A DNA stretch of 64,000 nt, from NCBI GenBank assembly GCA_003996215.1, contig QJPP01001916.1:62001-126000 (forward strand), given 5' to 3'. Numbering within the stretch: position 1 is the stretch's first letter; each line of letters starts with the position of its first letter. Below, piece by piece: positions 56,326-64,000 of the stretch. Made by a program: the position numbers and the translations under genes. The notes beneath the pieces were generated by a model. That model searched no databases and had not been told where the DNA came from. It worked only from the letters and a program-made list of their open reading frames with translations. The DNA comes from Jaltomata sinuosa. Lineage: Eukaryota; Streptophyta; Magnoliopsida; Solanales; Solanaceae.

Positions 56326-57201
56326 TAATTTTTTGGTAAGCTTAGCATGTTTCAAGGTCTCTCTTGTTTTCTATCTATGAGTTACAATATATGGGCCTCG
56401 CGCAAAATAATAAGTTTAGGAATTTTTGTACTTCTTTATTATAAATCACAATAATTAATAACTTATTATATATTTAAAAATTATATTAAAATATTATAAA
56501 TCAAAATAAAAAATTACATTAAGAATATTATAAATCACAACAACTAACAACTTAAAATATTCTTATATGAATTTCATTGATTTAAATAAAATAATATATG
56601 CATATCTAAAAATTTCATTGATCTAATATAAAATAATATATGCATATTTAAATTAGACATTTTCAAGTATTAACATTGGGCCCGTGCAAAGCACGAAAAC
56701 TGTATATAGTATACTTATAAGAGGGAGTTAACATGTGTGCTTAAGCAGGCACGAGGTCGACGTGCCTGCTTGGATATTTCTTTTTATAATTTTTTGTTTT
56801 AATTTGTTTATCCTACTTTTCTTTTTTGATCTATTATATATTTAAAAATTATGTAAAAAGTAGTATAAATTACAATAATTAATAACTTAAAATATTTAAA
56901 AGACATAAATATTTGATTGACTTTCTAAATTTTATCGGTACCACATAAATTGAGAAAAAAAAAGTACTATAAATCACAATAATTAACAAGTTAAAATATT
57001 TAAAATAAATACAAAAAATTTGGCTGACTCTTCAAATTGTATTAATGCCACATAAATTTGGACAGACAGAGTAACATATATTATTTGAAAATTACATAAA
57101 AAGTATTACAAATCACAATAGTTAACAACTTAAAATATGTAAAAATCATATAAAAATTTAATTGATTATCTAAATTTTATATGAGTCACATAAATTGAGA
57201 T

Positions 57202-57222
57202 TATATATATATATATATATAT
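57202..57222. repeat. TA microsatellite
   Basis: About ten TA repeats. A similar run lies at 57,657-57,680 and is followed by a short TGTA/TGAA stretch. Confidence 0.9.
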
Positions 57223-57656
57223 TGAAGAAGCAGGCACGAGTTCGACGCACCTGTTTGTGCTGCCTGCTTGGATATTTCCTTTTATATTTTCTCTGTTTTA
57301 ATTTGCTTATCTTAACTTTCTTTTTAATTGTTATATATTTAAAAATTAAGTAAATCACAATAATTAACAACTTAAAATATTTAAAAGAAATACAAATTTG
57401 GTTGGCTCTGCAATTTTTATCAGTGTCACATAAATTGGAACAAAAGAAAAAGTACTATAAATCACAATAATTAACAACTTAAAATATTTAAAAGATATAT
57501 AAAAATTTAGTTGACTCTCAAAATTGTACCAGTGCCGCATAAATTGGGACAGGGAGAGTACCATATATTATTTAAAAATTACGTAAAAAATATAATAAAT
57601 CACAATAGTTAACGACTTAAAATATATAAAAATCATATAAAAATTTAATTGACTAT

Positions 57657-57680
57657 TTATATATATATATATATATATAT
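57657..57680. repeat. TA microsatellite with ATGT extension
   Basis: About twelve AT units, followed by ATGTATGTATGTATG at 57,687-57,701. Confidence 0.9.
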
Positions 57681-58231
57681 GGATGAATGTATGTATGTAT
57701 GTCTCTCCCTGTGTGTGTATACTTATATAATTTTCTTATTAATTATGTTTCTAAGTCAACGTCTTTGTCATGGAGAAGATCATAGATCGTTCCACATTAT
57801 TGTCCAGAAATTTTTCTTTCTTTTTTTTTCTTTTTAGATATCTTAGTTTGAAATGCTCAACATAAAAAATTGCTTTATTCAATTATATTTTGCAGAGATG
57901 TTTGTGTTTGAATTATACAATTGACTCAATTATGACAAAAATTAATTTGAAGAAATTATCGTGTCAGGTAGAAGTCTAGGACTTTTACAATATATCAACA
58001 TCATCAATTATAATGTTAATCAAGGTATAATTTTTAAACAATAAAAATATTTTTCTCCAATATTTTCTGTTAATTTTAGGATTACGTAAGTTATTAGATG
58101 TAATTTTCAATTTGAGGATGAAAGAAGTATTTTACATTCCCTCAAAAGTAGAGAAGTCAAAATCAATAACCTTAACAAGTCCCAAAAGAAAGAGTCGAGA
58201 CTAACAAATTGATGTTATTTTCCTACCAATC

Positions 58232-60436
58232 TCTCTATCTATATATATAGTAAAGCTAGGAATTGAGTAGGTGATTTGACATTTTTCATAGGCCAGTATG
58301 ATATTTGTCTTATTTTATTTTTTTACCTTTTTCTCTTATATTTCCCTCAAATTATTTGATGAAAAATTACTCTATCAATAAGTCTATAGCTATCCATATT
58401 TATTGCTCAATTAAAGGGAAAATTAATTTAAGAATATTAACTCTTTTAATTACTTTTCAGTTTTAAATTATTCTACATAGTTATATGTTTTAAGGAAAAG
58501 ACATCAAAATCATCCTAAACTAAACCTGAAAAGTCAAAGACACATCTAAACTATCGAAGTGACCTATTACACACTTATTCTTATTGAAAGTAAATTTAAT
58601 ATCACCCTTAAACGTATAAAACCAATCACACAAACCTGCGTGATTCTCACGCAGCTGCCAAATCCGTTCAAGCCTACACGTGTATTTTTTTATATTTTTT
58701 CATTTTTAAAAAATAAATATTCTTGTCTCTATTTTCTCCCTTTTTTTCCACCTGAATAACTCCATTTTTGTTCTAAAGCATAACCACCATTAATGTAATC
58801 TTCTTCTTCCTCCATTCTTCATACAAATCAGCACAGCCAAGTAATAACTTCATCTAATTTAATCTTTTTTGTTATCATCACCATCCAAAAATTTGCAACA
58901 TCATCACCACCTAATTACGTCACCCATCATCAAATATCACATACCATCACCAAAAATCACTACACCTGACTATCAATTTCACCACCCAACACAGAGAGAA
59001 GATAGATCTACGAAAAATACACTAAAATAATTAAATTTTGTACAAAACCCAAAAACTTTGTACAGAAAAAAAAAGAACTAGGAAATTTCTTATTTTATAT
59101 GCTTACAATTAACAAAAAAACATAAATAAATTGAATAATAGGTGCTCGATTTGAACAAAAAAAATAGAAATAAATTGAATAATAGGTACTCGACTTGATG
59201 GGTTTTGATAATAGGAGCAATAAGGATTGTTCACTTTCAGAAGTTTCACCAAATATTTTTTGGTCTCCCCATATTTTATTAGATAACTTCGCTAAATCTT
59301 TGTTATGAAATTCACCCTTTAATCTTATTTTTTGTTTTCTCTCTCAAAAAATTACAATGAAGAAATCATTTTTTCATCAGCCAAGAAGGAGTGATTGTGA
59401 TAAAGAAAAAAAAATGAAGAAGAAGAAGATAGGGTGGCATGAAGAAGAGGAAGAGAAGAGGAACTGCAGGAGAATAAGGGGGGGGGGGGGTGTAAAAGTA
59501 TTTTTTTGGCTTTATTTTCGAGCCAAACGCGCTTTGTTTTCTTTTTTTTAATTTTATTTTCACGTCAGCTTTTGGGTGGTATTAAATTCACTTTTAATAA
59601 GAATAAGTGTGTATTAGGTCACTTCGATAGTTTAGATGTGTCTTTGACTTTTCGGGTATAGTTTAGGGTGATTTTGATGTCTTTTCCCTATGTTTTATAA
59701 TCATTTGTTGACATTTTACTCTCTTTCCTTCATTTTCTAATAAAAAGAACAATAATATTCTACCTTATTTAATAATTAAAGTCATTTAATTTCATATCAG
59801 TTGGATACATTTTTTCGTTTTCCATAATCATTTTATAGTAATATTTAGTTAACTAACCGTTTTTGATTTGATGAGGAAAATTCATAAAAATAAGAACTGG
59901 GTATTTTGCCAGTTCCAGCATCTTCAACAACTTCTATCTTCTTGATCAAACAGTGCAAATTTTCATAAGTTCATATATCGGACATAAAATTAAAAGTCTA
60001 ATGGATCATGAGGTTTTCAAGAAATTTTAACAAATTTGTTTTACGTCTTAGTCACTAGCGAGAATAAAATTATTCTATATTGCTTTCTTTTCTTTTTCTC
60101 ATTTCGTATTGTTAATGGTAGGTTACTAGGATATGTGTATTTGAAATGAAGAGAGGTAGAGGCTAACAAATATGTGTTATATTCATATTCTTCTTTGCTT
60201 TTCTTTTTTGCATATTTTTTCTTTTTTTGAAAATCTTCCGTTTTATACTTATTAGCATGTTCTATATTTTGTTCATTTGTATCGTAAAATTTCATTTTCT
60301 TCATAGAAATATGTCTTAAACCACATGTAGGCACTAATATATATACATTTACTTTATTTATCTACAATAATTTTCTTTTAATTTAATTCTTATATGTATA
60401 AGAAAAAACCGTGCGAAACACGGATGTATTCACAAG
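58232..60436 (+). mobile_element. Helitron-like element interrupted by a Mutator-like element
   Basis: It starts near TCTATATATATAGTAAAGCT and ends near the hairpin CCGTG-cgaaa-CACGG (60,409-60,423). The final CTAG is not recognisable, so the right border is approximate. Its own sequence is 58,232-58,483 and 59,698-60,436; the rest is a later insertion. The apparent ORFs are low-complexity. Confidence 0.45.
58493..59688. mobile_element. Mutator-like TIR element, 1,196 bp
   Basis: Inverted ends AGGAAAAGACATCAAAATCA and GGGAAAAGACATCAAAATCA (the latter on minus) continue as near-perfect inverted repeats for about 115 bases. Both flanks are TATGTTTTA (58,484-58,492 and 59,689-59,697), a perfect 9-bp duplication. 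No transposase. The interior has CT-rich DNA, two copies of AAATAAATTGAATAATAGGT (59,125 and 59,171) and a purine-rich stretch with 13 G residues (59,478-59,490). Confidence 0.85.
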
Positions 60437-60706
60437 TAAGAGATTAAGGAGAGAATAAAAAATCAAAAGACCTTTGAAGAGGTCGAACATCATAAATTTC
60501 ATAAGTCAATGCTATGTGATTTGATTAGATCTTCTCTTTTAGAGAATTATTTGGTAGACAAGTTCAACTCATTCATGACTTTCCTTTATATTCCTAGTAG
60601 CAAACACGGTTGTCACTACAAAACAACAAATATCCTAATTCCTTAGTAAAAAAGAATATTGTCAATTTCTCCGAATTTAAGATTGACAATCAAAAGTCCA
60701 TCGTTA
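60437..60706 (+). promoter_or_regulatory. Upstream region of the LOR gene
   Basis: Only 270 bases separate the Helitron-like border from the ATG. CTTTATATTCC near 60,581 is a possible TATA box and CACTACAAAACAACA a possible leader. Neither is certain. If this is the promoter, transposon DNA abuts it. Confidence 0.3.
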
Positions 60707-62584
60707 ATGGCAGAATCAAGTTATGTAGCTATGACTAATAATCAAATTGCTGTAATTGGGTCTCAATATTGCGCACCAAATCAAGTTGATCTTATTATAT
60801 CCAAGAAGGTCAAGACACTTAGACATGGAGAATTTGTTGTTTCAGATATAAATGGCAACGTCATGTTTAAAGTTAGAGGCACAACATTCAGGTGGCATGA
60901 TAAAAGAGTTATTCTTGATGCTGCAGATAATCCCCTGGTCACTCTCAAACAAAAGGTGCATGATTCCTTTTTTTATTTTTTATTCTAGGATAATTTCAGA
61001 GATCTCCCTTCAGATTTGATTTCATAACGTTAATCTCTCTCATGATTTACAGTATTACGTTTACCTCCGTTATTGTAATTTTTCTCTATAACAATTCTTT
61101 TGACCTATTTATTGTTGATGATAAAAAAGAAATTGTGATATGATCACTAATTTATCCCTTATAATATTTTTATTAATTTTAACAGGCATTTTTTTTGTGA
61201 AAACATTCTTTAGCATTTTGCCATTAATTCCGACTCCCTTGGAATCAATAGTAATTCCAGTGGATATGAAAATTTGTGGCTTAAAATTTTAATTTACAAA
61301 AATGAAAAATGATTTGAAGGTTAATACTTCTACTTTTTCCGATGTTGAAGCTTTTAAATATATTAGGTTGCAACAAAATACTAGAAGTGATAACCGAATC
61401 ATAGAGGAAAGAATGTCAAAGAACAAACAGATTAAGCAGAAAAGATTGATTTTTTACTTGTTTTGACATCAACAAATTGCTTGTCAAAAGATTCTTTCAC
61501 AAAAGATGTTCGAAAAATTAATAAAATAGAAGAGGATATTAAGAAGGGAAAATTAGTCGTATTATAACTTTTAAAATTTAACAATAAATAGATTACAAGA
61601 AATGGTAAAAAAAAATTAAAATAAGAGAGATAACATAATACTATTAATCACAAGGAAAGTTAATGTTATGAAGTCAAATCTTAAGGGAGTTCTCTGTAAA
61701 TATTTCTTACTCCATCCATTTTACTTTGTTTGTTTGATTTTTGACTTGACATAAAATTTAAGAAAATAAAGAAGACTTTTGAATTTTATGATCTTAAACT
61801 AAAAATATATAAGATATACCAAAATATCTTTTAATCTTTTGTTTTTAAGTATGTCATATGAAAAGTTAGAATTAAAGTGTTTCCAAAAAAAGAAAAAGAC
61901 ATTCTATTTTAAACAAACTAAAAAGGAGGGTAAGACAAGCAAATTGAACAGATATAATATTTTTTAATCGACGTTCTTTATTATTGTCAGTGATAAGTTA
62001 TATATAATCATAGTCTTATCTGTTCTATGGACTAAAAGGACAAAAACTCTTAAGCTTAATATGATAACCTGAAAATTAATGTAATAGCTATAAACAGTTA
62101 AATTTACTAATAGTGGAAAAAAATTCCATTTTCAGTTTGTATAACTTAACAACTTATTACTATAGATTAAAGTTTATAAACACTGATAGTTAAAGATATC
62201 TTGGCACTGTCAATAATTTTAACTTGTAATACCATGTCAGTTATCATTTAATACTTATCATTATAATTTACTTGCAATTACCTTATAAATGATAATCGTA
62301 TAAATATTTTCACGTTAATACTAAAGTCTTGTGGTCAATTAATTTTTGTATAGAAGTTGAGTGAGCATTCAAGATGGAATGTATTTAGAGGAGAAAACAC
62401 AGATGACAAAGACTTTTTATTTACTATGAAGACAACATCCATATTTCAATGGAAAACCAAATTGGCTATTTTCTTAGCAAATAATAATTCCAAGGAGAAG
62501 GATTGCGATTATCTGATAAAGGGAAGTTGGCCCGATAAATCATCTGTAATATATGCTGGAGATTCTTCTATCATAGTTGCTCAG
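60707..62584 (+). CDS. LURP-one-related (LOR) protein gene, exons 1 and 2
   Basis: Exon 1 (60,707-60,955, 83 codons) starts MAESSYVAMTNNQIAVIG and includes QYCAPNQVDLIISKKVKTLR, GNVMFKVRGTTFRWHDKRVI and DNPLVTLKQK, ending at AAG|GTGCAT. Exon 2 (62,354-62,584, 77 codons, after TATAG) reads KLSEHSRWNVFRGENT, KTKLAIFLANN, DYLIKGSWPDKSSVIYAGDS and SIIVAQ|GTAAGC. Both introns are phase 0. The order matches plant LURP-one-related proteins, which have a tubby-like barrel and include defence-associated members. An upstream in-frame ATG at 60,659 exists, but the MAESS start fits the family length better. The last ~45-50 residues need a third exon, which is not found before 64,000; a copia element occupies the next stretch. 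Exons 1-2 show no lesion. Confidence 0.85.
60988..61705. mobile_element. TIR element in LOR intron 1
   Basis: GGATAATTTCAGAGATCTCC at the left and, on minus, GAAATATTTACAGAGAACTC at the right. The similarity continues for about 85 bases (both share TTTGA.TTCATAAC.TTAA). The flanks TTATTCTA and TTACTCCA are alike at six of eight bases, so the duplication is uncertain. No ORF. Confidence 0.6.
61709..61950. mobile_element. Small MITE in LOR intron 1
   Basis: CTCCATCCATTTTACTTTGT, the conserved middle GATCTTAAACTAAAAATATA and TGTCATATGAAAAGTTAGAA, and the right part GGAGGGTAAGACAAGCAAAT. It is the same family as the copy at 45,670. The middle is also AT-rich, and the termini are imperfect inverted repeats. 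Confidence 0.55.
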
Positions 62585-62725
62585 GTAAGCTATCATTAAT
62601 CTTACTTTCTATTTGTTATTTTTTTTTTCGGTATTAATAAAAAAAAATGTTATATTTAAGACTTTTTTTAAAAGACAGTGACACTATTATTATATCAAAA
62701 GTGATACTATTATTATTACTATATC

Positions 62726-63121
62726 TGTTATGAAATAATAAAATAATAATAAGAAGAATAAGTAGAGAGAAGAAGAAAACTTTTTATTTTTCTCGAGAGA
62801 TGAATTACAAAGAATGAAAACCCTTTATTAATAGGAAAAGTTAGTTTGATTCTAAAGTTAGGGTTCCTAACTTTTCTTCGAAAAAAGTACAAGATAGCCA
62901 TTCATAATAATACAAATACATTTATAACACTTTTCGTTAAATATCTATTTGATAGATAATGTGCCTCATTAAAATCATACTAAAAAAATCAGTGAAAAAA
63001 CTTTTTAGTGAAGAAAAAATAGTACATACATATCAATAATATACATTTTGACCACCTCATTAAAAACCTTACAAGGAAAACTTAGTGGAATAAAATCTTG
63101 TAAGAAAAAAGGAGTACAACG
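62726..63121 (-). repeat. Copia 3' LTR in LOR intron 2
   Basis: On the minus strand the LTR starts at 63,121 (GTTGTACTCC, one base from the usual TGTTGTACTC), includes CACTAAGTTTTCCTTGTAAG and a GAGAAAAATAAAAAGTTTTC end region, and finishes ...TAACA at 62,726. 396 bp. The preceding minus-strand ATGAGGAGTTAATACG is its purine-rich primer region. The left flank is ATATC; the other flank lies outside the window. Confidence 0.7.
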
Positions 63122-64000
63122 CGTATTAACTCCTCATAATGAGAACATAAATTTCAGTTTTGTGCACCATCTTTTTGAAAGTTGTAGTTGGTAGAGACTT
63201 GGTAAATAAATCGACCATATTATTACTCGAATGAATTTGTTGCACGTTGATATAACCATTCTTTTTAAGCTCATCTGTATAAATTTTTTTGGAGAAATAT
63301 ACTTCGTTCTATCTCCTTTTATGAATCCTACCTTTAATTATATTATACATACTAAATTATCTTCATTCTTTTGATACATTTACATCAATAACATATAATA
63401 TTGTTAGAATCACATCAAATATATTCCTGAGTTTATTTATAAATTGATGGTGTCTTTGTATGATTTGATTGTCATGTAAAATACATATGACCGTATTCCC
63501 TCATGAGAATAGATAACATGTCCGGATAGAATATTTTTTGTTGATGAGATGAATGCTTTGTATATTCAAAAACTAGACAAATTTATTAGGATAAACATAT
63601 TCATATGAGGACTTGCAATTGATCTTATTTTAATATCTTCATAAAGGAGTAAAACTATATCAAACTCATAGTTATAGCAAGATATATAAAAGTATGAATC
63701 AAATAAAGATATGGTACTTCAGGACCAAAATATTCTGCAAGTTTCTCATGTCAACTTCTTTTAGTAGATAATCTACTGCTTTTGAAAAATCTTCAAGGGT
63801 TTCAATGATATCCAAGTCATCAACTTACATTACAATACGATATGAAAGATTATAATTTTTATAAAAGTACAAGGGTAAATAAAGTTACTTTTATACCTTA
63901 CTTCATTAATGCTATTCTAGTACATCAATCTTCATTGATTTAATTCAAATGAGGATTATAAGTAAGTTTTTCAAAAACTTGTATATGCTTCAGGCATTTT
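63122..64000 (-). pseudogene. Copia pol 3' portion (broken)
   Basis: RNase H end at 63,165-63,355: GFIKGDRTKYISPK, a frameshift, then ELKKNGYINVQQIHSSNNMV and DLFTKSLPTTTFKKMVHK, which is the standard end of Solanaceae copia Pol. An RT fragment is at about 63,705-63,830: VDDLDIIETLEDFSKAVDYL then LKEVDMRNLQ, containing the DD catalytic box. The stretch between is too decayed to read, and the gene runs off the right edge. It lies antisense to the LOR gene. Confidence 0.75.

Larger units (their letters stand above)
55531..58230. mobile_element. Composite AT-rich repeat block, Helitron-like
   Basis: TCTATATACTTATAAGAGGG (55,531) and a near copy at 56,705 mark two starts of one element family. 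Each is followed by GCAGGCACGAGGTCGACGTG. A third partial copy is at 57,227. A hairpin CGTGC-aaa-GCACG (56,683-56,695) marks an intervening 3' end. The segment TAAATCACAATAATTAACAA is repeated many times. Two tRNA-like modules and two TA microsatellites lie inside. No ORF is credible. The part 57,700-58,230 shows nothing I recognise. Confidence 0.45.

Noticed and set aside
59357..59563. Lys/Glu-rich ORFs on both strands
   Set aside because: Purine-rich low-complexity DNA and a G13 run inside a Mutator-like element.

Overview
The window is plant nuclear DNA, most likely from a Solanaceae genome; the genus cannot be fixed from the sequence. It is AT-rich and almost entirely built from nested transposable elements. 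The lineage guess rests on remembered Solanaceae-type repeats: Athila and chromovirus LTR elements with long LTRs, Helitrons ending in a CGTGC-loop-GCACG hairpin plus CTAG, a SINE tail of the CAA-repeat/TACCCA type, and a copia element with a recognisable 3' end. I see only one host gene, a LURP-one-related (LOR/tubby-like) gene at the right end. There is also one captured exon of a succinyl-CoA ligase beta gene. No rRNA, intact tRNA or CRISPR locus was seen.

Layout, left to right. (1) 1-14,461: a decayed minus-strand chromovirus ('Chr-1': LTR 1-873, integrase tail 901-1,083, integrase 13,742-14,456) split by a plus-strand Athila-type array ('Ath-1', 1,084-13,741) of three LTRs and two gag-protease interiors, flanked by the perfect duplication AAGAA. 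(2) 14,462-19,448 and 36,374-~36,719: a plus-strand LTR element ('C') with a damaged accessory ORF, interrupted by a solo LTR of its own family in the opposite orientation. (3) 19,449-36,368: a nearly complete minus-strand Athila-type element ('Ath-2') with LTRs, gag, protease, RT, RNase H, integrase and an accessory ORF, flanked by CACCT and carrying a 2.8-kb chromovirus-type solo LTR. (4) ~36,720-43,785: a 5'-truncated plus-strand chromovirus ('Chr-2') with a 3.6-kb 3' LTR. (5) 43,786-60,436: AT-rich Helitron territory with head-to-tail junctions, two Mutator-like TIR elements with 9-bp duplications, a solo LTR flanked by CTGGT, tandem repeats and tRNA-like modules. (6) 60,707-64,000: two exons of the LOR gene, two DNA-transposon copies in intron 1, and an antisense copia element in intron 2.

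All retroelement genes carry stops or frameshifts, so the copies are fossils. The order of insertions can be read from target duplications and resumed reading frames. The most unusual signal is architectural. At least five LTR families carry a cluster of short GC-rich palindromes in U3 just upstream of the TATA box, each family with its own palindrome sequence, and a sixth family has the cluster without a clear TATA. In Ath-2 the same palindromes also flank the leader of the accessory ORF.
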